Positions 1 to 8,466 of a stretch of 45,040 nucleotides of DNA are shown here, in pieces. A model generated the notes under the pieces. The model was not told the DNA's origin. It did not search any database and worked only from the letters and a program-made list of their open reading frames with translations. The position numbers and the translations under genes are program-made. The DNA is from WRDS01 sp964492775 (GTDB lineage Bacteria > Actinomycetota > Coriobacteriia > Anaerosomatales > PHET01). The stretch's first letter is position 1, and every line of letters starts with the position of its first letter. Location: NCBI GenBank assembly GCA_964492775.1, contig CAZBLH010000014.1, forward strand, positions 1 to 45,040. Direction: 5' to 3'.

Positions 1-19
1 AGGGAGTCTCGCAATCAGA

Positions 20-376
20 ATGGAAGCTCCGATTCTTATCTTCACGGGCTTTCTGCTCGTAGCCACGGCGTTGGGAGTGCTCCTTGTGACTCTCCCGAGA
101 TTCTTGGCGCCACGGCACGGGAGCGAGCTTAAGTACCGGACCTATGAGTGCGGCGAGCCACCAATTGGCCGCCCGTGGGTTAGGTTCCGCGCGGGCTACT
201 ACATCTTCGCGCTGGCTTTCGTGATCTTCGATGTCGAATCCGTCTTCCTCTATCCCTGGGCGGTCGTGATCAAGAAGCTCGGCCTCTTCGGGTTCGTTCA
301 GATGGCGATCTTCATCGGCATCCTGCTGCTCGGCCTTGTTTACGCCTGGCGAAAAGGGGTGCTCAAGTGGGTCTGA
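20..376 (+). CDS. nuoA: NADH-quinone oxidoreductase subunit A (NuoA)
   Basis: Small membrane subunit of respiratory complex I, at the junction between the quinone-reducing arm and the membrane arm. The 118-residue product has three hydrophobic segments (about residues 5-25, 62-82 and 88-108). The loop after the first carries the family signature: YECGEP at about 42-47, then RFRAGYYIFALAFVIFDVE, which holds the conserved acidic residues near the quinone cavity. The length matches the family. It is the first gene of an unbroken nuo operon. Only 19 bases of upstream sequence are visible, so its promoter is outside or at the window edge. Identification is secure. Confidence 0.96.
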   Translation: MEAPILIFTGFLLVATALGVLLVTLPRFLAPRHGSELKYRTYECGEPPIGRPWVRFRAGYYIFALAFVIFDVESVFLYPWAVVIKKLGLFGFVQMAIFIGILLLGLVYAWRKGVLKWV

Positions 377-923
377 TGGATTCGGCCAAGACACCGGACA
401 TGACCGGCAACGAGCCGGATGTGCGCGTCGACGACAGCAGCGGCGTGCTCGTCGCCCCGCTACAGGCACTGATGAACTGGGCACGCGGGCACTCCATGTG
501 GCCGATGACGTTCGGCACGGCCTGCTGCGCCATCGAGATGATGTCGGTCGGCTCACCTCGTTATGACACCGACCGCTTTGGCATCTTCTTCCGCAACTCG
601 CCGAGACAGGCCGACTGCATGATCGTGGCCGGCACGGTGAACATCAAGATGGCTCCGCGCATGAAGCTGCTGTACGAGCAGATGGCCGAGCCCAAGTACG
701 TGATCGCGATGGGCAGCTGCGCCATCAGCGGGGGTCCGTTCAGCCACGGCTACAACGTGGTGAACGGTGTCGATGCGATTATCCCGGTCGACGTGTACCT
801 TCCGGGTTGCCNNNNNNNNNNGAGGCGCTCATCGATGGCTTGCTCACGATCATGAAGCGCAACGCCGCCGGCGAGATGTCTGCCGCCGATCGGTACCGGC
901 TCGAGACGGAGGGACGCAAGTGA
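367..923 (+). CDS. nuoB: NADH-quinone oxidoreductase subunit B (NuoB), interrupted by an N gap
   Basis: Peripheral-arm subunit that binds the terminal [4Fe-4S] cluster N2, which passes electrons to quinone. The N2 ligands are visible: the adjacent pair Cys53-Cys54 (TACCAIEM), Cys118 (GSCAISGG) and Cys148 (PGC). After PGC the sequence is ten Ns. The reading frame resumes two positions out of step with EALIDGLLTIMK and ends at TGA 921-923. The family motif PGCPPRPEAL needs 11 bases where the gap shows 10, so the N run does not have the true length. The gene is probably intact, about 185 residues. GTG 367 has AAAAGGGG seven bases upstream; ATG 376, overlapping the nuoA stop, is the alternative start. 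Confidence 0.93.
812..821. other. Assembly gap of ten Ns inside nuoB
   Basis: Ten undetermined bases within the PGCPPRP motif of nuoB. The frame on either side can only be joined if the true gap is 11 bases (or differs from ten by one modulo three), so this is a placeholder length and not a real frameshift. Confidence 0.98.
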
Positions 924-2644
924 CGCCGATGGGTGCCTCAACCGTGAGCCCGTCGAAGTCACTCGCGGCCGCGCGCCTCGCAGGCGCCGACGTACTTGCC
1001 AGGCTCGGCAAGCTCGTGACGGATACCGGCGTGCTGGGCCCTGGTGAGCTCCCGTGCGCGTATGCGACGCCGGAGCAGCTGGTGCCGGTGGCGCGGACCC
1101 TGCGCGACGAATACGGCTTCGCCTACCTCGACCTGCTCACTGCGGTGGACAATCCGCCAGAGCAGGGTGGCCTTGATGTGCTCTACACCTTCGTACGCCG
1201 TCAAGACGGCGCGGAGCTGGCGATCAAGGTCGCGCTTCCCGAAGACGGGCTCACGCTCCCCTCGCTTGCGGGGGTTTGGCCCGCGGCGGATCCGCTCGAG
1301 CGAGAGGTCTTTGACCTGTTCGGCGTCGTCTTCGAGGGGCACCCGTGCCTCCGGAGGCTCGTGCTGCGCGATGATTTCGTGGGCCACCCGCTGCGCAAGT
1401 CCTTCGTCTCCAACGCGCATGGAGTGCCTGCCGAGGTGTCGAGAGAGGCTGCGGCCGAGTACGGTCTCGTAGGCCCCGAGGGCAACGAGACGGTCCCGGG
1501 CTTCCCGGCGATCATCGCTGCGGCGGCCGGGGAAGGCGATGCGGTGCTGCACTCAGAACGCATCGTTCTCAACGTTGGGCCGCAGCACCCGTCCACGCAC
1601 GGCGTGCTCCACCTGTATCTAGTGCTGGACGGCGAGAAGGTAGTAGCCGCCCAGCCCACGCAGGGTTACCTGCATCGTTGCATCGAGAAGCTGGCCGAAT
1701 CGCGACCCTACAAAGCCTGCACGCCACTCATGGACCGGTGTGACTACGTCTCCGGCTTCCACACCGAACTCGCCTACGTGCTCGCCCTCGAGGAATTGCT
1801 CGGCATCGAGTCGACTCCTAAGGCGGACTACATACGCGTGCTCATGTCAGAGCTCGTGCGCATCACCAGCCATCACACGTGGCTTGCCGCCGCCGGCCTC
1901 GATACCGGCGCGCTCACGCCCTTCCTGTACGCATTCATGGACCGTGAACTGATCCTCGACTTCTTCGAGGAGGTCACAGGCGGCCGGATGATGTTCAACT
2001 ACTTCCGTCCGGGCGGCGTGAAGGACGACATCCCGCCCGAGTCCGCCGAGAAGCTGCGTCGTCTGCTGGTCAAGTTCAACCAGCAGGTAGACGGGTACGA
2101 AGACATGCTCACGGGCAACGAGATCTTCCGCGCCCGCACCCGCGGCATCGGATTCCTGAGCTGCGAGGACATCGAGGCGTACTCTGTGACTGGGCCGATG
2201 GCTCGTGGCAGCGGCTACAACATCGACCTTCGTCGCGACTTCCCCTACGCAGCCTACGACCGCCTTGCGCCCAAGGTCGCGCTTGGCACCGCCGGCGACA
2301 CCTTCGACCGCTACCTGGTGCGCATCGCCGAGATGCGCGACTCCGCACGTATCGCACTTGCTGCGCTGGACGGCATGCCTGAGGGCCCCATTCTCGCCGA
2401 AGGCGTCCCGCGCGTCCTCCGTCCACCGGCAGGCACTGCCTACCGCAAAGTCGAGTCCCCGCGCGGCGAACTCGGCGTGCTTGTCGTGAGCGACGGAACC
2501 GCGAACCCGTGGCGCGTCAAGGTCCGGTCGCCAGCACTGTCGAACCTGCACGCCATGCCAGCGATGATCGCCGACTGCATGGTGGGAGACATCATTCCCG
2601 TCGTCGGATCGGTGGATATCGTCATGGGAGAGATTGACCGATGA
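920..2644 (+). CDS. nuoC: Fused NADH-quinone oxidoreductase subunit C/D (NuoCD)
   Basis: One 574-residue polypeptide carries both NuoC and NuoD, the hydrophilic subunits that shape the quinone-binding pocket. The NuoC part (about 1-190) shows the signature ADPLEREVFDLFGV and then GHPLRKSF. The NuoD part (about 210-574) shows LNVGPQHPSTHGVL, with the quinone-contacting histidines, then GYLHRCIEKLAE and the C-terminal VVGSVDIVMGEIDR. Start is GTG 920, with GGAGGG at 908-913 six bases upstream and a GTGA overlap with the nuoB stop. Fusion of C and D is known in several bacterial lineages. nuoH follows directly with an ATGA overlap; no nuoE, F or G lies between, where they usually sit. Confidence 0.95.
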   Translation: MTPMGASTVSPSKSLAAARLAGADVLARLGKLVTDTGVLGPGELPCAYATPEQLVPVARTLRDEYGFAYLDLLTAVDNPPEQGGLDVLYTFVRRQDGAELAIKVALPEDGLTLPSLAGVWPAADPLEREVFDLFGVVFEGHPCLRRLVLRDDFVGHPLRKSFVSNAHGVPAEVSREAAAEYGLVGPEGNETVPGFPAIIAAAAGEGDAVLHSERIVLNVGPQHPSTHGVLHLYLVLDGEKVVAAQPTQGYLHRCIEKLAESRPYKACTPLMDRCDYVSGFHTELAYVLALEELLGIESTPKADYIRVLMSELVRITSHHTWLAAAGLDTGALTPFLYAFMDRELILDFFEEVTGGRMMFNYFRPGGVKDDIPPESAEKLRRLLVKFNQQVDGYEDMLTGNEIFRARTRGIGFLSCEDIEAYSVTGPMARGSGYNIDLRRDFPYAAYDRLAPKVALGTAGDTFDRYLVRIAEMRDSARIALAALDGMPEGPILAEGVPRVLRPPAGTAYRKVESPRGELGVLVVSDGTANPWRVKVRSPALSNLHAMPAMIADCMVGDIIPVVGSVDIVMGEIDR

Positions 2645-3753
2645 CTGTGCTCAGGACACTGATCGGAGTCATCGTCATCACCGTCGTGGTGCTCCTCAAC
2701 ACGATCGTCGTGATGTGGTGCGAACGCAAGTGGCTCGGCCACATGCAGTCACGCCAGGGGCCGCGCCGCACGGGATGGCACGGCGTGCTGCAGCCGTTCG
2801 CCGACGCTCTCAAGCTTCTCGGCAAAGAGGACATCATCCCGCGCAACGCTGACCGGCGGCTGTTCCTCATCGCACCGATCATCGCGTTCATCCCGTCACT
2901 ACTCGTTTACGCGGCCATGCCCTGGATGGAGTCGTTCGTCGGTGTCTCATTCGATGCCGGCGTGTTCATGATCTTCGCGATCGCGGCGGTCTTCCCCGCA
3001 TCCATGCTGTTCGCGGGTTGGGCTTCGTACAACAAGTACTCGCTCATCGGAGGTTTTCGCGCCGCAGCACAGCAGATCAGCTACGAGGTACCGATGATCC
3101 TCGCGGCGATGGGCGTTGTGATGCTCGCCGGTTCGATGCGCCTCACCGACATCGTCGCGGCTCAGCAGGGCCTGTATAACGTCGTCCTTCAGCCCTTCGC
3201 CGCACTTATCTTCTTCATCGCGATGCTCGCCGAGATCAACCGGACCCCGTTCGACATGCCCGAGTCCGAGTCCGAACTCGTCGGTGGCATCAACACCGAA
3301 TACTCGTCGATGCGGTTCGCCCTGTTCTTCGTCGCCGAATACATGAACATCTTCACCTGGTCGCTGATCTGCGTCCTGCTCTTCGGGGGCGGCTGGAACG
3401 GCCCGGTGCTGCCTGACATCTTCTGGCTTCTTGCCAAGACCTACTTGGTCATCTTCCTCGTGATCTGGGTTCGAGCCACGCTCCCCCGTGTCCGAGTCGA
3501 CCAGCTCATGGGGCTCGGATGGCGGCTGCTGCTACCTGCGTCGTTGATCAACGTGCTCATCACGTCTATCGGGGTCACCACGCACGCGGCCATACTCATC
3601 GCACTCCAAGCGGTGTTCGTAGTCGCGCTCATAGCAATCATCGCTCGCGTCGGCCGACATGCCGGTGACGCAGGCCGCAAAGAGGCCGAAGCGCGGCGCA
3701 CCGCGTGCATCAACGGCCAATCACCGATCCACGCCGAGGAGGTGGCCACATGA
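2641..3753 (+). CDS. nuoH: NADH-quinone oxidoreductase subunit H (NuoH)
   Basis: Membrane subunit that links the quinone cavity to the proton channels. The 370-residue product has about eight membrane segments. Conserved motifs are GPRRTGWHGVLQPFADALKL in the first loop and EINRTPFDMPESESELV followed by GGINTEYSSM, the acidic loop of the quinone site. The C-terminal tail after the last helix (about residues 340-370) is hydrophilic and somewhat longer than usual. The gene overlaps nuoCD by four bases and nuoI by four, so translation is probably coupled. Confidence 0.96.
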   Translation: MTVLRTLIGVIVITVVVLLNTIVVMWCERKWLGHMQSRQGPRRTGWHGVLQPFADALKLLGKEDIIPRNADRRLFLIAPIIAFIPSLLVYAAMPWMESFVGVSFDAGVFMIFAIAAVFPASMLFAGWASYNKYSLIGGFRAAAQQISYEVPMILAAMGVVMLAGSMRLTDIVAAQQGLYNVVLQPFAALIFFIAMLAEINRTPFDMPESESELVGGINTEYSSMRFALFFVAEYMNIFTWSLICVLLFGGGWNGPVLPDIFWLLAKTYLVIFLVIWVRATLPRVRVDQLMGLGWRLLLPASLINVLITSIGVTTHAAILIALQAVFVVALIAIIARVGRHAGDAGRKEAEARRTACINGQSPIHAEEVAT

Positions 3754-4184
3754 GAGGCATAGCGAAAGGCCTCGTCAAGACGATGCGCCATCTCACTCGC
3801 CCGTCGTTCACCGGCGCGTACCCGTGGGAGCCGAAGGTCCTGCCGCCGCGCAGCCGGACGTCCTTCGTCCTGCCGACAGACGAGAACGGCCTACCGTTAT
3901 GCAAGAGCTGCGGCGTGTGCGAGAAGAGCTGTCCTGACGGCGCGATTACCATCGTCTCCGAGAAGCGCGCCGACGGCCCCGGCCGCGTGCTCCTGCGATT
4001 CGAAATCGACCTCGGCGTCTGCATGTACTGCGGACTCTGTGTCGAGAACTGCCCGTCGACCGGGCTCGCGCACGCCGGCGACTTCGAACTTGCGGTGCCG
4101 AGCCGCGCCGAGACGATCGCTGTGCTGTACGAGGCCGATCGCGCACCTGAAGGCCCATCGTCGGAAGGAGACGAGCAGTCGTGA
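3750..4184 (+). CDS. nuoI: NADH-quinone oxidoreductase subunit I (NuoI), 2[4Fe-4S] ferredoxin-like
   Basis: Carries clusters N6a and N6b, which relay electrons to NuoB. Two CxxCxxCxxxCP motifs are visible, at Cys51/54/57/61 and Cys91/94/97/101, as expected for this 8Fe subunit. The 144-residue length is at the short end for the family. ATG 3750 is chosen because GAGGAGG lies upstream at 3736-3742 and the start overlaps the nuoH stop; the open frame extends further upstream but without support. With no NuoEFG in the operon, NuoI would be the most exposed iron-sulfur subunit and a plausible docking point for ferredoxin or another electron-input module. That last point is inference. Confidence 0.95.
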   Translation: MRGIAKGLVKTMRHLTRPSFTGAYPWEPKVLPPRSRTSFVLPTDENGLPLCKSCGVCEKSCPDGAITIVSEKRADGPGRVLLRFEIDLGVCMYCGLCVENCPSTGLAHAGDFELAVPSRAETIAVLYEADRAPEGPSSEGDEQS

Positions 4185-4747
4185 CGCAACTCGTCCTCTT
4201 CTACGCGTACGCGGCGGCTGCAGTCGTCGGCGCTGTCGGACTCGTAGTCGCGCGCAAGCTCGTGCACGCGGTTGCGTTCATGCTGCTCACGCTGTGCTCG
4301 ATCGCGGCGCTCTACCTCGCGATTGGCAGCGAGTTCCTCGCCGCGATGCAGCTGTTCGTCTACGGCGGCGCGGTTACCGTGCTCGCCATGTTCGTACTCA
4401 TGCTCACTCGACAGGGCGAAGACGAGCAGGCCGCCGAGGACCGCACAGCCAACTCCAAGAAACCCGTGCGCTGGATAGCGCTCTTCGTGTGTCTGACTCT
4501 GTTCGGCGCACTTGCGATGGCGTTCGCGAGCTCCGAGTGGAACCTCGCCTCGGAGGTGCCGCACACGACCGAGTCACTCGCGACCATCCTGTTCTCGCGC
4601 TACGCCCTGCCGTTCGAGATCGCCGGGCTCGCCCTCACGATAGCTCTCATTGGCGCCATCGTTCTCGCTCGCGAGGATGACGTGGCCGACGCGCCGCTGA
4701 CTTCAGACGCTGACGCCGATATCGACGAGGACGGTGAGCTGGCATGA
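4181..4747 (+). CDS. nuoJ: NADH-quinone oxidoreductase subunit J (NuoJ)
   Basis: Membrane subunit of 188 residues next to NuoK and NuoH. It has five hydrophobic segments and the characteristic stretch FLAAMQLFVYGGAVTVLAMFVLML (about residues 50-73), which contains the mid-membrane helix important in complex I coupling. The C-terminus is acidic (DADADIDEDGELA). GTG 4181 overlaps the nuoI stop and is preceded by GGAAGGAG. The nuoJK pair sits in the standard order. Confidence 0.94.
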   Translation: MTQLVLFYAYAAAAVVGAVGLVVARKLVHAVAFMLLTLCSIAALYLAIGSEFLAAMQLFVYGGAVTVLAMFVLMLTRQGEDEQAAEDRTANSKKPVRWIALFVCLTLFGALAMAFASSEWNLASEVPHTTESLATILFSRYALPFEIAGLALTIALIGAIVLAREDDVADAPLTSDADADIDEDGELA

Positions 4748-5052
4748 TCACGCTCAACCACTACCTCGTGCTCGCCGCGGTACTGTTCTGCATCGGGCTG
4801 TACGGCGTCCTCACCGCCCGCAGCGCACTGCGCATCATCATCTGCGTCGAACTAATCCTCAACGCGGTGAACGTGAACCTCATCGCTTTCTCGGTGTTCG
4901 TCGCACCCGAGCAGGCGGTCGGCCTCAACTTCGTCATCTTCCTCATGGTCGTGGCGGCTGCCGAGGTAGGACTGGCCCTTGCGCTCGTAATTCTGCTCAA
5001 CCGTACGAACGACATCTCTGCCGTCGATTCGATTCGCAGGCTAAAGGGGTAG
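4744..5052 (+). CDS. nuoK: NADH-quinone oxidoreductase subunit K (NuoK)
   Basis: Small proton-channel subunit of 102 residues with three membrane helices, homologous to MrpC. The family sequence LILNAVNVNLIAF holds the conserved membrane glutamate just before it (IICVELILN), and AAAEVGLALALVI supplies the second buried glutamate. ATG 4744 overlaps the nuoJ stop by four bases. nuoL begins four bases after the nuoK stop. Confidence 0.96.
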   Translation: MITLNHYLVLAAVLFCIGLYGVLTARSALRIIICVELILNAVNVNLIAFSVFVAPEQAVGLNFVIFLMVVAAAEVGLALALVILLNRTNDISAVDSIRRLKG

Positions 5053-5056
5053 GCGG

Positions 5057-6985
5057 ATGGAGCTGCTTTCATACAGCTGGGTTCTCCCGCTCATTCCGCT
5101 CGCGGTCTTCGCGATCGTGCTCGCGACAGGGCGCAAGCTCTCGGAGTCGACAGTATTCGGGCTCGGAATCGGGGCCATGTCCCTTGTCTTCGCGGGCTCA
5201 CTGGCGGTGCTCTGGAGCACGGCTCAGCACCAATCCTTCGAGATGACATTCGAGTGGATGCGGATCGGCGAGCGCGTGTTCGAGCTGGGGATTCAGGTTG
5301 ACTCGCTCACAGCGGTCATGTTGATCGTCGTCTCGTTCGTCAGCCTGCTCGTGCAGATCTACTCCATGGGCTACATGCACGGCGACGAGCGGATCCGGTG
5401 GTTCTACGCGGCCATAGGGCTCTTCTCGGCTGCCATGCTCGGCGTGGTTCTCGCGAACAACTGGCTGATGATGTACATGTGCTGGGAGGTCATGGGCCTC
5501 GCGAGCTACCTGCTCATCGGGTTCTGGTACACCACGCCCGAGGCGCCGCCCGCAGCCATGAAGGCGTTTCTTGTGACGCGCGCCGGCGACGTGGGATTCG
5601 GCCTGGCACTCGTCATCATGTGGGTGAACATCGGCTCCTTCGGATTCTCCGAGGTGTTCGAGGCCGTGTCCTCAGGAAGCGTGGCGCCGGCAACGATCGC
5701 AGCCATCGCGCTGCTGCTGTTCGCGGGAGCGATGGGCAAGTCTGCACAGTTCCCGCTGCATGTCTGGCTGCCTGACGCCATGGCGGGCCCGACCCCTGGC
5801 TCGGCGCTCATCCACGCCGCCACCATGGTCGCCGCCGGCGTCTACCTCGTCGCCCGCTCCTTCCCGCTCTTCGAAGCGGTCCCCTGGACGCTGACGGTCG
5901 TGGGGACCATCGGCACGATTACAGCGGTCATGGGCGCTCTCATCGCGCTGGCGATGAACGACATCAAGAAGGTGCTCGCCTACTCGACGATCTCGCAGCT
6001 CGGGTACATGTTCCTCGCGCTCGGCACGGGGAACTGGGTCGCAGCCATCTTCCATCTCATGACGCACGCCTTCTTCAAGGCCCTCCTGTTCATGGCGGCC
6101 GGCTCGGTTATCCACGCGACCGAGACCCAAGACCTCCACGAACTCGGTGGGCTCGCCAAGAAGATGCCGTGGACCACGGCTACCTGGATTGCTGGCGCGC
6201 TCTCGCTCGCAGGCATCCCCCCGCTCGCGGGCTTCTGGTCGAAAGACGAGATCCTCCTGTCCGCATTCAACGCCGGGGACTGGTGGTTCCTCGGATTCGG
6301 TCTACTCACCGCGCTGCTGACGGCCTTCTACATGGGCCGAGCGACCCTACTCGCGTTCTTCGTGGAGCCCGGTCCCGCCAGCCACTCATCACACGCCCAC
6401 GAGTCGCCTCGCGTGATGACCGGACCGCTGGCCGCGCTCGCCGTCCTGGCAGTGACCGCCGGACTCATCGGCTCCCCGCTCTCGCACCACGCTTTCGCCA
6501 CGTTCCTGGACGGTCACGAGGTGGCCGAGCCGAACTGGGCGCTCGCGGGCGTCGCAGTGGCAGTTGCGGTCATCGGTATCGGCATCGCGTACCTGAGCTA
6601 CATCAAGAAGGTCATCAAACCCGACGGGTACTTCAGGTTCCCGTTGGTCAAGGGTCCGCTTGCGAACAAGTTCTGGATCGACGAGATCTACAGCGGGCTG
6701 GTACTAAAGCCGCTCATGTTCATCTCAGGTCTCTTCCGCAAGGCCGACTTCGCGTTCGTAGACGGCATCGTCCGCGGATTCGGGTGGCTCGGCATGAAGT
6801 CCTCGGCACTACTCGCGGTCTTCGACCGTGACGGCATCGACGCCAAGGTCGTTGACGGGATAGGCGACAGCGTCGTCTCCGCCGGCGAGGTCAGGCGCGT
6901 ACACACCGGTAACGTTCAGACCTACCTGCTGCTCTTCTCGGCAGCCGTCGTGATTGGGGCACTGCTGGTGGTGGTTCTGGGATGA
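5057..6985 (+). CDS. nuoL: NADH-quinone oxidoreductase subunit L (NuoL) with extended lateral helix segment
   Basis: Distal antiporter-like subunit (642 residues) that ends in the lateral amphipathic helix HL. Visible hallmarks are WEVMGLASYLLIGFW with the TM5 glutamate, GKSAQFPLHVWLPDAM with the TM7 lysine, AYSTISQLGYMFLALG and HAFFKALLFMAAGS. The C-terminal part from KFWIDEIY (about residue 538) to the last membrane helix (622-642) looks long: a VDG motif occurs at about 568 and again at about 599 before the final HTG motif at 617. From memory of ordinary NuoL, only one such unit is expected, so roughly 25-30 residues appear inserted. This matters because a second NuoM is encoded downstream. 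AAAGGGG precedes ATG 5057. Confidence 0.96.
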   Translation: MELLSYSWVLPLIPLAVFAIVLATGRKLSESTVFGLGIGAMSLVFAGSLAVLWSTAQHQSFEMTFEWMRIGERVFELGIQVDSLTAVMLIVVSFVSLLVQIYSMGYMHGDERIRWFYAAIGLFSAAMLGVVLANNWLMMYMCWEVMGLASYLLIGFWYTTPEAPPAAMKAFLVTRAGDVGFGLALVIMWVNIGSFGFSEVFEAVSSGSVAPATIAAIALLLFAGAMGKSAQFPLHVWLPDAMAGPTPGSALIHAATMVAAGVYLVARSFPLFEAVPWTLTVVGTIGTITAVMGALIALAMNDIKKVLAYSTISQLGYMFLALGTGNWVAAIFHLMTHAFFKALLFMAAGSVIHATETQDLHELGGLAKKMPWTTATWIAGALSLAGIPPLAGFWSKDEILLSAFNAGDWWFLGFGLLTALLTAFYMGRATLLAFFVEPGPASHSSHAHESPRVMTGPLAALAVLAVTAGLIGSPLSHHAFATFLDGHEVAEPNWALAGVAVAVAVIGIGIAYLSYIKKVIKPDGYFRFPLVKGPLANKFWIDEIYSGLVLKPLMFISGLFRKADFAFVDGIVRGFGWLGMKSSALLAVFDRDGIDAKVVDGIGDSVVSAGEVRRVHTGNVQTYLLLFSAAVVIGALLVVVLG

Positions 6986-8466
6986 CGGACATGCCGCTGC
7001 TTTCGATCATCACCTTCACTCCGATCGTTGCGGCCCTTGCAATCATGCTCTTCGGGCGTGACGCACGGGTTCCACGGTTGATCGCTCTGGTGTCAGGTGT
7101 CATCTGCCTGGGCGCAACGGCTGCGGTGTGGTTGGGGTATGACCGCGCTGCAGGCGGGCTGCAGTTCATCGAGAGCCACCAGTGGATCGAGTCGCTCGGC
7201 ATCTCCTACACCGTCGGCGTCGACGGCATCTCGGTGCCGATGCTCGCGCTCATGGCGATCGTGCTCTTCACCGGAGTGCTCGTTTCCTGGGACCTTGAGG
7301 CGCGGCCGCGTGAGTTCTTCGTGCTGCTTCTCATGCTCGTGACCGGGGTATTCGGCGTGTTCGTGGCCATAGACGCCTTCCTGCTCTTCTTCTTCTACGA
7401 GATGGCCGTCGTGCCGATGTACCTTCTCATCGCGATATGGGGATCGACGCGCAAGGATTACTCGGCGATGAAGCTGACCCTTTTCCTGTTCGCGGGAAGC
7501 GCGCTGCTGACGGTCCTGCTTGCGCTGGTGTACTGGCAGGTCGGCGCCGGGACCTTCGACATGCGGGTCTGGGCCGAGTATTCCTTCCCCGCCGAGTTCC
7601 AGCGCTGGGCGTTCCTGCTGTCACTCGTCGGCTTCGGCACACTCATCCCTATCTGGCCGCTCCACACCTGGTCGCCCGATGGCCACGTCGCCGCGCCCAC
7701 GGCCGTCTCGATGATGCACGCCGGCGTGCTCCTCAAGATCGGCGCGTACGGCGTCATCCGCTTGGGGCTCTCGCTGTTCCCCCAGGGAATCGCCGACTGG
7801 TGGCTGCTCGTGGCGATCATCGGCGCGATCAACGTGGTCTACGGCGCCTTCTGCGCCATGAGCCAGACTGACCTGAAGTACGTCATCGGCTACTCGAGCG
7901 TCAGCCACATGGGTTACGTGCTGCTCGGCTTTGCGATGTCGACCGGCTCCGGAGCGCTGTTCGGCCTGCAGGGCGCGGTCTTCCAGATGTTCGCGCACGG
8001 CATCATGACGGCGCTCTTCTTCGCGCTCATCGGCTACGTCTACGAGAAATCCCACACCCGCAAGATCGCCGAGATAAGCGGGCTGATGGAGCGCACTCCG
8101 CTCGTGGCAGCCGGCTTCATCATCGCCTCCGCCGCCTCGATGGGCATCCCGTCAACGAGCGGTTTCGTTTCCGAGCTGCTTGTCTACATAGGGTTGATCC
8201 GCGAGGCGCCCGTGTTCGCCGTCATCGCCTTTGTAGGCGTCGTCATGACGGCGGCGTACCTCATGCGCCTCCTCGGAAGGATCCTTCTGGGGACGCCCTC
8301 CGAGGCGATCGAGCCGCTATCCGATCCGAAGCCCATCCGGGTGGCGCCGATGGCGTTGCTCGCGTTCACGATCATGATCGTCGGTATCTTCCCGGCGTCG
8401 CTGTACGAGACCATCACGAGCGGCGTTGCGCCACTCGTTGAGAAGCTGGCGGGAGGTATCCTGTGA
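6982..8466 (+). CDS. nuoM: NADH-quinone oxidoreductase subunit M, first copy (NuoM1)
   Basis: Antiporter-like proton-pumping subunit of 494 residues with about 14 membrane helices. The TM5 glutamate is Glu140 (FFFYEMAVVP). The loop motif reads PLHTWSPDGHVAAPTAVSMM, a divergent form of the usual HTWLPDAHVEAPT. Aligned on HTW (228-230), the position of the usual TM7 lysine is Leu221; the TM8 lysine is kept (LLKIGAYG, Lys252). This copy is therefore clearly different from the second NuoM at 9958-11439 and not a recent duplicate. It overlaps nuoL and nuoN by four bases each. Confidence 0.94.
   Translation: MTDMPLLSIITFTPIVAALAIMLFGRDARVPRLIALVSGVICLGATAAVWLGYDRAAGGLQFIESHQWIESLGISYTVGVDGISVPMLALMAIVLFTGVLVSWDLEARPREFFVLLLMLVTGVFGVFVAIDAFLLFFFYEMAVVPMYLLIAIWGSTRKDYSAMKLTLFLFAGSALLTVLLALVYWQVGAGTFDMRVWAEYSFPAEFQRWAFLLSLVGFGTLIPIWPLHTWSPDGHVAAPTAVSMMHAGVLLKIGAYGVIRLGLSLFPQGIADWWLLVAIIGAINVVYGAFCAMSQTDLKYVIGYSSVSHMGYVLLGFAMSTGSGALFGLQGAVFQMFAHGIMTALFFALIGYVYEKSHTRKIAEISGLMERTPLVAAGFIIASAASMGIPSTSGFVSELLVYIGLIREAPVFAVIAFVGVVMTAAYLMRLLGRILLGTPSEAIEPLSDPKPIRVAPMALLAFTIMIVGIFPASLYETITSGVAPLVEKLAGGIL

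Noticed and set aside
367..855. nuoB as a truncated pseudogene
   Set aside because: The apparent truncation is caused by the ten-N gap; the correct C-terminal sequence resumes after it in the other frame.
767..919. N-terminal extension of NuoCD upstream of 920
   Set aside because: The frame only stays open because it reads through the N gap inside nuoB; the GTG at 920 has a good ribosome site and the homology begins after it.
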